16,335 bases of DNA from Candidatus Parcubacteria bacterium (GCA_023139655.1 JAGLNE010000015.1:1-16335); one strand, 5' to 3'; shown: positions 7,092 to 13,196, counted from the stretch's first letter. Numbers and translations are program-made. The notes: generated by a model not told the origin, from the letters alone.

Positions 7092-8119
7092 TTTTTCACT
7101 TTGTTTTTCAATAGCTCCCTAATCAGTTTTTCTTTGTTTACGCTGGCAACGGATACGCGGGAGTCGGCTGAGCCATAGTATATGTAGAGGCGGTCGTTAA
7201 ATTCAGCCGTGCCGGTCGGGAAGACAACGTTATGCACATGCCCGTTGCGTTCGTTGTAGTGCTCGGGTACGAAGAGGGGTTTGGGCAGCCGGGCGACAAC
7301 GCGAGTCGGATTTTTAAGATCAAGCAAGGCCGCGCCGGCCACGTATATCCGCCCTTTGTTGCGTGGTTCAACGCCGTGGTAGATGATTAGCCAGCCTTTT
7401 TGGGTTTTTATCGGCGGGGCGCCGCCGCCAATATGTCTGGCCTCCCAGCCGTGCCGACCCTCCAGAACCACGTGTTTATCAATATTTTTAATATGTTTTT
7501 TCCAATAGTTATCAGTTTTTAATTCTTTGAAATTTTTAAAGCGGGCTAATTGGATATCCGGTAAGACACGGTGCAAGAGGGCGTATTTACCCCTTATTTT
7601 TTCCGGAAATAAAAGGCCATCCTTTTCCCAGACTTTAACGTTTTTATGGGCGAATTTTTCGTAAAAACTAGCGAAAAAATAATAATCATCTTTAAGCCTT
7701 GCGTCTTCAAACAGTTTAACCGCATCACTATATTTCATTAAAGAACTAATAATTCCGCCGCGTCTCAGCTTAAATAAGCTTTTGCCGTGCATGTAGGCGA
7801 TAAGGGCATGGCGTCCGTCATGGGCGACGTAAACAACAAAAAACGTATCACCAATTTTGGTAATACGCGGATCTTCTATGCCTTTGCTTTCATATTTTAA
7901 TTTGGGTGTGTAGATGGGTTTTTTCCAGCGCTTGACCACGTCGAGCGGACCAGAAAGTTCAGCGTATCCGAAGCAGGACATAAACTCTTTGTTCAAAGCG
8001 CGGTAGATAATGTGAACTCTGTCGCCGTCTTGGTAGACCCCGGGATTAAAAACAGATTTGTTTTCGAATTTAAGTTTGCTCGGACGCAAAATCGCGCCGT
8101 GTTTGGTAACGCGTAACAT
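7088..8119 (-). CDS. GH130-family beta-mannoside phosphorylase or mannosidase
   Basis: The 343-residue protein is a full-length GH130 five-bladed propeller enzyme. Motifs are FNPGVYQDGDRVHIIYR (24-40), GIEDPRITKIGDTFFVVY (80-97) with Asp83 as the likely general acid, LLFPEKIRGKYALLHR (169-184), EARHIGGGAPPIKTQKGWLIIYHGV (226-250) and YYGSADSRVSVAS (314-326). GH130 enzymes cleave beta-mannosides, mostly by phosphorolysis giving mannose 1-phosphate. By memory alignment, a phosphate-binding Arg-Asn pair is replaced by Lys166-Asp167, while Arg184 and His248 remain, so phosphorylase versus hydrolase is unresolved. No signal peptide, hence cytoplasmic. It has its own promoter and an apparently leaderless start. 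Confidence 0.92.
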   Translation of the reverse strand: MLRVTKHGAILRPSKLKFENKSVFNPGVYQDGDRVHIIYRALNKEFMSCFGYAELSGPLDVVKRWKKPIYTPKLKYESKGIEDPRITKIGDTFFVVYVAHDGRHALIAYMHGKSLFKLRRGGIISSLMKYSDAVKLFEDARLKDDYYFFASFYEKFAHKNVKVWEKDGLLFPEKIRGKYALLHRVLPDIQLARFKNFKELKTDNYWKKHIKNIDKHVVLEGRHGWEARHIGGGAPPIKTQKGWLIIYHGVEPRNKGRIYVAGAALLDLKNPTRVVARLPKPLFVPEHYNERNGHVHNVVFPTGTAEFNDRLYIYYGSADSRVSVASVNKEKLIRELLKNKVKN

Positions 8120-8125
8120 AAGTAT

Positions 8126-8154
8126 ATTATATCAAAAACGCTGATTATTAGCAA
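8126..8154 (-). promoter_or_regulatory. Sigma70-type promoter for the GH130 gene, leaderless
   Basis: On the minus strand TTGCTA (complement of 8149-8154) and a perfect TATAAT (complement of 8126-8131) are spaced by 17 bp. Only 6 nt separate the -10 box from ATG 8119, so transcription should begin at or next to the start codon. No SD is present. Confidence 0.7.
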
Positions 8155-8173
8155 CAAAATTAATTCACGTTGA

Positions 8174-8202
8174 TTGACTTTTAATAATAATTTGATTATA
8201 AT
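8174..8202 (+). promoter_or_regulatory. Sigma70-type promoter for the response regulator transcript
   Basis: TTGACT (8174-8179) and TATAAT (8197-8202) are spaced by exactly 17 bp, a near-consensus promoter. It diverges from the GH130 promoter, the two -35 boxes being 19 bp apart, so one regulator bound between them could affect both. The predicted start is about 8209, which is also the A of an ATG. Confidence 0.8.
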
Positions 8203-8208
8203 ATAAAT

Positions 8209-8268
8209 ATGTTAGAAGAAAAGTATTTTATATTATTAACTCAAGTTTATAAAAGTTTTAAAAAATAA
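8209..8268 (+). CDS. Possible 19-residue leaderless leader peptide
   Basis: ATG 8209 coincides with the predicted transcription start (6 nt after TATAAT) and opens a 19-codon frame, MLEEKYFILLTQVYKSFKK, ending at TAA 8266-8268, 32 nt before the response regulator. The same promoter-to-ATG geometry is seen at the GH130 gene. It may be a translated leader or simply chance in an A/T-rich 5' region; the amino acid content shows no attenuation-type run. Confidence 0.3.
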   Translation: MLEEKYFILLTQVYKSFKK

Positions 8269-8300
8269 ATAATAATTTTAATAAATTAAAAAGGAGGCAT

Positions 8301-8984
8301 ATGAGAATTTTAGTCGTTGAAGACGAAAAAGAAATTAGGAATTTTTTAAAAAAAAGTTTGGAAGCCGAGTGTTATGCGGTTGACACGGCCGACGACGGGG
8401 AAAAGGGATTGGATTTTGCCCGCAGTAATAAATATGATCTTTTACTGCTTGACAATATCATGCCCAAGCGAACCGGCAAGGAAATGTGTGAGGCACTTAG
8501 AAAAGAAGGCAGGAACGTACCGATATTAATGTTATCCGTTAAATCGGAAGCAACTACTAAGGTGGATTTACTAAACGCGGGGGCTGATGATTATTTAACC
8601 AAACCTTTTTCCATAGATGAATTATCAGCTCGCATCAAGGCTTTGCTTAGGCGTCCGAATAAAATAGAGCAGGAGATTTACAGGTTGGATGATCTAACCC
8701 TAGATGTAAGCCGGCACGCGGCCAAGCGTGGAAGTAAAGAAATATATTTAGCCAGGAAAGAGTTTACCTTGCTTAGTTATCTAATGCAAAATAAGGGTAT
8801 AGTTTTGTCTAGAAGCATGATAATGGAGCATGTCTGGGATATGAGCGCTGACCCTTTTTCCAATACGATTGAGTCGCATATTGTGTCTTTGCGCAAGAAA
8901 ATTGACATTCCGGGCAAGAAAAAGCTGATTCATACCATTCAGGGAAGGGGATATAAGATAGATACTAAGGCAAACGGTGATTAA
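8301..8984 (+). CDS. OmpR/PhoB-family response regulator
   Basis: The 227-residue protein has an N-terminal receiver domain (about 1-118) with acidic pocket EDE (7-9), phosphoacceptor Asp51 in LLLLDNIMP, switch Ser79 and Lys101 in the LTKPFS motif. A C-terminal winged-helix DNA-binding domain follows (about 125-222) with RKEFTLLSYLMQNKG, SNTIESHIVSLRKKI and IQGRGYKI. All key residues are intact. SD AAGGAGG at 8291-8297 is close (3 nt) to the ATG. No histidine kinase is adjacent; the nearest is 2 kb downstream, beyond two enzyme genes. The family binds tandem direct half-sites about 11 bp apart, and such an array follows directly after this gene, making self-linked control likely. Confidence 0.95.
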   Translation: MRILVVEDEKEIRNFLKKSLEAECYAVDTADDGEKGLDFARSNKYDLLLLDNIMPKRTGKEMCEALRKEGRNVPILMLSVKSEATTKVDLLNAGADDYLTKPFSIDELSARIKALLRRPNKIEQEIYRLDDLTLDVSRHAAKRGSKEIYLARKEFTLLSYLMQNKGIVLSRSMIMEHVWDMSADPFSNTIESHIVSLRKKIDIPGKKKLIHTIQGRGYKIDTKANGD

Positions 8985-9006
8985 AAAAATTTACTAATAA
9001 TAAACA

Positions 9007-9033
9007 AAAAAACTGCCAAAAAGGCAGTTTTTT
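9007..9033 (+). terminator. Rho-independent terminator after the response regulator
   Basis: AAAAAACTGCC (9007-9017) pairs perfectly with GGCAGTTTTTT (9023-9033) around AAAAA, the T-run being part of the stem end. The last bases overlap the first unit of the 11-bp repeat array. Confidence 0.85.
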
Positions 9034-9104
9034 ATACTTTCTTTATGATTTCTTTATACTTTCTTTATGAAAATTTTATACTTTCTTTATGATTTCTTAA
9101 TGTT
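9028..9104 (+). promoter_or_regulatory. Array of seven 11-bp direct repeats, candidate response-regulator operator
   Basis: Seven consecutive 11-bp units start at 9028, 9039, 9050, 9061, 9072, 9083 and 9094. Units 2 and 6 are TTCTTTATGAT, unit 3 is TTCTTTATACT, unit 1 is TTTTTTATACT, unit 4 is TTCTTTATGAA, unit 5 is AATTTTATACT and unit 7 is TTCTTAATGTT. The GA/AC alternation gives a 22-bp super-period: TATACTTTCTTTATG recurs at 9033, 9055 and 9077. The array ends 8 nt before a TATAAT box with no proper -35, the layout expected of an OmpR/PhoB-type activated promoter. Binding is inferred; a neutral A/T satellite is the alternative. Confidence 0.65.
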
Positions 9105-9112
9105 TTTTTTAG

Positions 9113-9118
9113 TATAAT
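9113..9118 (+). promoter_or_regulatory. -10 box of the GNAT-decarboxylase-kinase operon
   Basis: TATAAT at 9113-9118. The position expected for a -35 (about 9090-9095, TGATTT) falls inside the repeat array and is non-consensus, consistent with activator dependence. It would leave a long leader of about 260 nt before the GNAT gene. Confidence 0.55.
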
Positions 9119-9156
9119 TAAGTATAAGCATAGTTATTATGTAAAAAAGTAAATTA

Positions 9157-9186
9157 TTGCTCTTTATAAAATAATTGAATTATAAA
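9157..9186 (+). promoter_or_regulatory. Second weak promoter candidate in the leader
   Basis: TTGCTC (9157-9162) and TATAAA (9181-9186) are spaced by 18 bp. The surrounding DNA is so A/T-rich that this could be chance. Confidence 0.3.
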
Positions 9187-9237
9187 ATTTCAGGGAGGAA
9201 TTTGTAATTCATCAATATTAACGCACTTATTTTCGAA

Positions 9238-9289
9238 AAGGAGGAAGAAGATGAATATTCTATTGATCCAGCCGTCAAGCAACTACTAA
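9238..9289 (+). CDS. 12-codon mini-ORF with strong SD in the operon leader
   Basis: An excellent SD (AAAAGGAGG, 9236-9244) precedes ATG 9251, which encodes only MNILLIQPSSNY before TAA 9287-9289. The sequence resembles the first strand of B12-binding radical SAM or other Rossmann proteins (MKILLIQP), so it may be the stub of a lost gene or a leader peptide. Further SD-like runs without an ORF occur at 9193-9198 and 9292-9298. The remaining leader holds no other gene that I can see. Confidence 0.3.
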
Positions 9290-9383
9290 AAAAGGAGAGA
9301 TTTTTATTTGTAGAAATTGTATATAGAATATTGTTTTTATAACTTTTTATTTACTCTTACATGTTTGTTGGGGAGGTATGAAA

Positions 9384-10145
9384 ATGAAAGACGAAAAAAT
9401 CAGATATGAATTGTTTTATAATGAAGGGATAAAAAAAATTAAACAAAATATTCTATTAAACTTAGCCCACTGCTATAAAACAATATTCAATAATACTTGG
9501 AAAGAAGACTGGACCCAAAAAAGCGCGCTTGTTGAAATAAAAAAGGCATTAACAGCTACTCAAGAAAGAAAACCTATTTTATCTCTCATGTTTGCAGACG
9601 AGAAGGTGGTCGGTTTTGCATGGAATATATTTTCGGCTATTGAAGGATTGACGGTTGACGATATGCCGTATGACATATCAAAAAAAGAAAAAGAAAAAGG
9701 GTTAAGAAAGGTTAGGCAATATTTAAAGTCGGTTAGTCAACAAAAAGTACTAATTTATCGTGATTTAGGTATATACCCAAAATATCAAAATTGGGGCAGG
9801 GAGCACATTCCTTCAAAAATGACTGTGCCAATGACTGATATTGCTCTTAGAAACGAGTATAAAATTCTTTTTATATGGACCAGTTTAACAAATCCAATTT
9901 TTCAACATGGAATGCGTTTTGGGTGGAAGCTTGTCTGCTATTATAAAAAAAACGATTTAATTATTATGAGTGGAAAAGTTAAGAAATTTCAGGAATATTT
10001 ATTGGGCATTTTAGATAAGAATAAAAAACTGATGAATGAAATGTTTGATAATAGAAATAAATTTTTGGCTAAACACAGTATGTTAAAGGAAAGGATGATT
10101 CAGCTGAATAAAGAAATGTTAAAAAATAAAAAGAAATTTATGTAA
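9384..10145 (+). CDS. GNAT-fold acyltransferase-like protein
   Basis: I choose ATG 9384 (253 residues) over ATG 9378 because GGGGAGG (9370-9376) is 7 nt from the former and 1 nt from the latter. The core resembles GNAT proteins: a strand pair ILSLMFADEKVVGFAWNIF (65-83), the motif-A region YRDLGIYPKYQNWGREHI (125-142) and TSLTNPIFQHGMRFGWKL (166-183), like the final GNAT strand-helix. The canonical Q/RxxGxG/A pyrophosphate loop is degenerate (only Gly138), so acetyl-CoA may not be the donor. Residues about 200-253 are a Lys-rich helix or coiled coil. It is the first gene of a likely operon with the histidine decarboxylase homologue, suggesting it acylates an amine or uses a related substrate; that link is inferred. 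Confidence 0.65.
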   Translation: MKDEKIRYELFYNEGIKKIKQNILLNLAHCYKTIFNNTWKEDWTQKSALVEIKKALTATQERKPILSLMFADEKVVGFAWNIFSAIEGLTVDDMPYDISKKEKEKGLRKVRQYLKSVSQQKVLIYRDLGIYPKYQNWGREHIPSKMTVPMTDIALRNEYKILFIWTSLTNPIFQHGMRFGWKLVCYYKKNDLIIMSGKVKKFQEYLLGILDKNKKLMNEMFDNRNKFLAKHSMLKERMIQLNKEMLKNKKKFM

Positions 10146-10156
10146 ATAGTTTCAGA

Positions 10157-10193
10157 AGGGGCAATTAGATTTCTTTAATTGCCCCTATCTTTA
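10157..10193 (+). terminator. Intra-operon stem-loop or partial terminator
   Basis: AGGGGCAATTA (10157-10167) pairs perfectly with TAATTGCCCCT (10176-10186) around an 8-nt loop, followed by ATCTTTATT. The weak T-run suggests incomplete termination or an mRNA-stabilising hairpin between the GNAT and decarboxylase genes. Confidence 0.6.
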
Positions 10194-10209
10194 TTATCTA
10201 GTAAAATAT

Positions 10210-11049
10210 ATGACAAGAAGTTATAAAATATTTTTAAATTCAATAAGCAGTAGAAATAAATATTGTGAAGGTATTTGGGGTGGAAGCATGGCCAATAACT
10301 ACTTGTTAGGAATACAACTTACTGCAGCTAAATCAAAAATTCAATTTTCTCATCAAGGGTCTTGCATTTTAGACAGAATTAACTGTTTTGATTTAGCGGA
10401 AGTGGAAAACGCTAATTTGAGTCAAATAAACGTAATGGAAGTTTCCTCCTTTTGTGGACCTAACGGTTTGATTTGGGGGTATGATGTTTTTCCGTGTAAA
10501 AAAGAGATATTAAATTTTAGAATTCAAAACAAGAATATTCCAATATATAATCTTAACAGTTTAAGTTATGCTTTTCAGAATCTATTAGGGACGATAGAAA
10601 AGCCTAGATTTCCATTTCTACCCGGATCGCATTTACCGTGTGCATCAAAAAATATTATTGCCAAAGGAGAGTGTATTATTTATACGGCTGAAGGTCTTGG
10701 TATCCCAGAGGACAGACAAAGGCAAGCTTGCTTGTTAATGGAAGATGTCGGTAAAATACCTTTAAATATTTTTAGCGTAGAAGAATATAAAAAAGAAATA
10801 TTAAAAAAAGTAATAAAAAGCATTATAACTATCGGAATGAATCAAAGAATAAATTTTAAAGAAATTTTTGTAGGAATAAAAGTAATTAAAGTAGAACGTG
10901 GAGAAATCGGTTGCGCAATGGCTGTTTCACCCTATTTCCATTTAGCAAAAAATGCAATTCCTCAGTATCAAGATAATCTAAGCCTGAACATTTATGAATG
11001 GGAAAACGAAGTAAAAAATAATTTTTTATACAAGAATGGAAGCTTTTAA
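10210..11049 (+). CDS. hdcA: Pyruvoyl-dependent histidine decarboxylase homologue (proenzyme)
   Basis: The 279-residue protein matches the Lactobacillus-type pyruvoyl histidine decarboxylase through its length. The self-cleavage site VSSFCGPNGLIWGYDV is at 78-93: cleavage between Ser79 and Ser80 would give a beta chain 1-79 and an alpha chain with an N-terminal pyruvoyl group. Aligned from memory with the Lactobacillus 30a enzyme, active-site Ile57, Asp61, Glu64 and catalytic Glu178 (in CLLMEDVG) are conserved, while Tyr62 becomes Phe60 and Phe195 becomes Leu176, so the substrate may differ from histidine. Other matches are GIPEDR (164-169) and PYFHLAKNAIPQ (241-252). It is about 30 residues shorter than the lactobacillal enzyme. 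No HdcP-type antiporter or HdcB maturation gene is nearby. The end overlaps the kinase start by 14 bp. No SD at ATG 10210. Confidence 0.9.
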   Translation: MTRSYKIFLNSISSRNKYCEGIWGGSMANNYLLGIQLTAAKSKIQFSHQGSCILDRINCFDLAEVENANLSQINVMEVSSFCGPNGLIWGYDVFPCKKEILNFRIQNKNIPIYNLNSLSYAFQNLLGTIEKPRFPFLPGSHLPCASKNIIAKGECIIYTAEGLGIPEDRQRQACLLMEDVGKIPLNIFSVEEYKKEILKKVIKSIITIGMNQRINFKEIFVGIKVIKVERGEIGCAMAVSPYFHLAKNAIPQYQDNLSLNIYEWENEVKNNFLYKNGSF

Positions 11050-13195
11050 CACGCTAATCTATATAATAATATTATTAGCCAGTTTAATTTTTGCTATATT
11101 TGTTTTTTTAAAAAATAAAAAAGCACATGTTAACATTTTTTTCTCATTGTACACCCTCTCATTAATAGGGTGGGTAGTTACTTTATTCTTTTTTTATGAA
11201 TGTGACCAAGATATAATTTTAGTTGTAGGTAGATTGAATTTTGCAATAATTGAAATTACTTCCTATCTAGGATTTTATTTTGGTTATTTTTTTCCAGTAA
11301 GAACTTTTCGATTAAGCAAGATAGTGCATATAATATTAGCAGTTTGGTTGGTTTTTTTGAATTATATTACGATGTTCACTGACATGATAGATAAGGATGA
11401 AATAGTGACAGCTGACGGCGTGGAAACTATTTTTGGAGATTATTATCTAATATTTGTTTTGCATTTTATTATTTTTGTGTCATCAATATTCGTTATTCCT
11501 TTGTGTAAATATAAACGTGTAAACAATTTACAAAGATTACAAATTAAATATTTTGTTTTTGGAACAGTTTTGTCTATATTTATAGGCGCGTTAACAAATA
11601 TAGTTTTACCGTTTGCATTTAATATTTATAAATTACAACTACTTGGACCGTTAGGTCTTTTTTTCTTTTTTGGATTTACGACCTATGCAATTGTCAAGCA
11701 CCAACTTATGGATATCCGTGTTATTATCCAGCGCGGGATGATTTATTCCGCTTTGTTGGCTGTAATAGTCGGTGTTTATATTTTTTTCGTGTTTGTGTTG
11801 GGTTTCTTTTTTCAGCAGTCATCTGATACTACAGTATTGTTTGCCGCTGGTTTATCAGTCGTCCTGGGCATATATGGCGTTCCGCATTTAGAAAAGGTTT
11901 TTTGCAAAGCAACTGATAAAATATTTTTTAAAAATAAGTATGATTATTCCCAGGCAATATATGAATTAAGTGAAATATTGAATCAAAATATTGAGCTTAA
12001 TAAGTTATTAAATAAAACAATATATAAAATTCAGGAAATATTTAAAACTTCTTTTGTTGCCATTGTCTTGCCAAAACAAAATATTATATTAAATACCAAT
12101 GAGAGCATGCGCCAAACCAGAGAGCTTTTTACATTAGAGTTAATTAAGGCAATAGAAGCAAAAAATCAACCTATATTGTTGACAGAGGATATCCCGGAGA
12201 TAGCCAATGAACTATTAATAAAAAAAGCCAATAACGCGGATATAAAAGCGATCAATCAGGCGCATAAAAACGCAATCAAATACGGCGTTGAAATTTATGT
12301 TTCTATTTTATTAAATCAAAAGCTGATTGGGCTTATAATATTAACAAAAAAGTTGTCTGGAGACCAGTATACGCCAGAAGATATAAAGCTGTTTAAAACA
12401 TTTTCATATCAAGCGGCCGTGGCTCTTGATAAAGCCAAATTATTTCAACAAGTCAAAGAGTATTCCGAGGAACTGGAGAGAAAGGTTGAGAAGCGAACCG
12501 CGAAAATATTAGGCCTGCAGGAAGAGCAAAAAAAGATGATGCAGGAAATGGCCCATGGCCTGCAGACGCCGATTACGATTCTGAAAGGTGAGCTAACGCA
12601 GTTTAACGGAATAGTAAAAGATAATAAAAAAGTAAGATCAATTGAGCGGTCAATTGATCGGGTTTCAGATTTTATTTACGGTATGCTTCGGCTGGCCAAG
12701 CTTGAATCCGAAACCAAAGATGGTAAAAAAGAAAAATTTAATTTAAGCAAACTGTTAAATGAGTTAATTGAGAGCTATGAAATTATTACAAGCGAAAAAA
12801 ATATAAAAATAGATCATGAAATTGCCAAGCATATAAATTTTTTTGGGAATGAAAAGGCAATTGAAGAGATGATCACAAATTTGGTAAGCAACAGCGTTAA
12901 ATATATGAAGGAAGCCAATGATAAGAAAATAAGTTTAAGCCTTAAGCAAGATCAAGATAGTATTAGGCTAATAGTGGCTGATAACGGGATAGGGATTGAT
13001 GAACAAGACATCCCCAAGCTTTTTCAACGCTTTTATCGCGTTGGAGATAAAGAACAAGGCAAGCAAAAGGGAACTGGCCTGGGTTTGGCGATATGCAAGG
13101 AAATAGTCCAAAAGCATAACGGTAATATTAAAGTAGAAAGTGAAAGAAATAAAGGTACAAAATTTATAATTACCATGCCAATCGCACATTTTTAG
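11036..13195 (+). CDS. Membrane sensor histidine kinase (7TM-type N-terminus, GAF, HisKA, HATPase)
   Basis: The 719-residue protein begins with about nine hydrophobic segments (roughly 7-25, 35-54, 62-86, 96-114, 138-156, 172-191, 201-220, 236-258, 265-282), like the 7TM histidine-kinase sensor family plus two extra helices. A GAF-like domain follows (about 310-468), then a coiled coil, the HisKA dimer with phospho-His507 in EMAHGLQTPITIL, and the ATPase with N-box NLVSNSVKYM (615-624), DNGIG (649-653), F-box FQRFYRV and GTGLGLAI (679-686). All catalytic motifs are intact. The start overlaps the decarboxylase by 14 bp, implying translational coupling. No response regulator is adjacent; the orphan OmpR regulator at 8301 is the obvious partner. 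The first 650 bp are unusually A/T-rich relative to what follows. Confidence 0.93.
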   Translation: MEAFNTLIYIIILLASLIFAIFVFLKNKKAHVNIFFSLYTLSLIGWVVTLFFFYECDQDIILVVGRLNFAIIEITSYLGFYFGYFFPVRTFRLSKIVHIILAVWLVFLNYITMFTDMIDKDEIVTADGVETIFGDYYLIFVLHFIIFVSSIFVIPLCKYKRVNNLQRLQIKYFVFGTVLSIFIGALTNIVLPFAFNIYKLQLLGPLGLFFFFGFTTYAIVKHQLMDIRVIIQRGMIYSALLAVIVGVYIFFVFVLGFFFQQSSDTTVLFAAGLSVVLGIYGVPHLEKVFCKATDKIFFKNKYDYSQAIYELSEILNQNIELNKLLNKTIYKIQEIFKTSFVAIVLPKQNIILNTNESMRQTRELFTLELIKAIEAKNQPILLTEDIPEIANELLIKKANNADIKAINQAHKNAIKYGVEIYVSILLNQKLIGLIILTKKLSGDQYTPEDIKLFKTFSYQAAVALDKAKLFQQVKEYSEELERKVEKRTAKILGLQEEQKKMMQEMAHGLQTPITILKGELTQFNGIVKDNKKVRSIERSIDRVSDFIYGMLRLAKLESETKDGKKEKFNLSKLLNELIESYEIITSEKNIKIDHEIAKHINFFGNEKAIEEMITNLVSNSVKYMKEANDKKISLSLKQDQDSIRLIVADNGIGIDEQDIPKLFQRFYRVGDKEQGKQKGTGLGLAICKEIVQKHNGNIKVESERNKGTKFIITMPIAHF

Positions 13196-13196
13196 T

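Noticed and set aside
9028..9104. CRISPR array or coding repeat
   Set aside because: Units are contiguous 11-mers with no spacers and no cas genes nearby; the stretch has no open frame with coding character.
9378..9383. ATG 9378 as start of the GNAT-like gene
   Set aside because: It lies 1 nt from the GGAGG core; ATG 9384 has proper 7-nt spacing.
8985..9383. tRNA or known riboswitch in the long leader
   Set aside because: No cloverleaf, T-loop or recognised riboswitch core was seen; the region is explained by terminator, repeats, promoter and SD-like runs.
10210..11049. Pyruvoyl arginine decarboxylase or aspartate decarboxylase identity
   Set aside because: The motifs around the Ser-Ser site and GIPEDR/MEDVG match the histidine decarboxylase family specifically as I recall it, and the other families are shorter.
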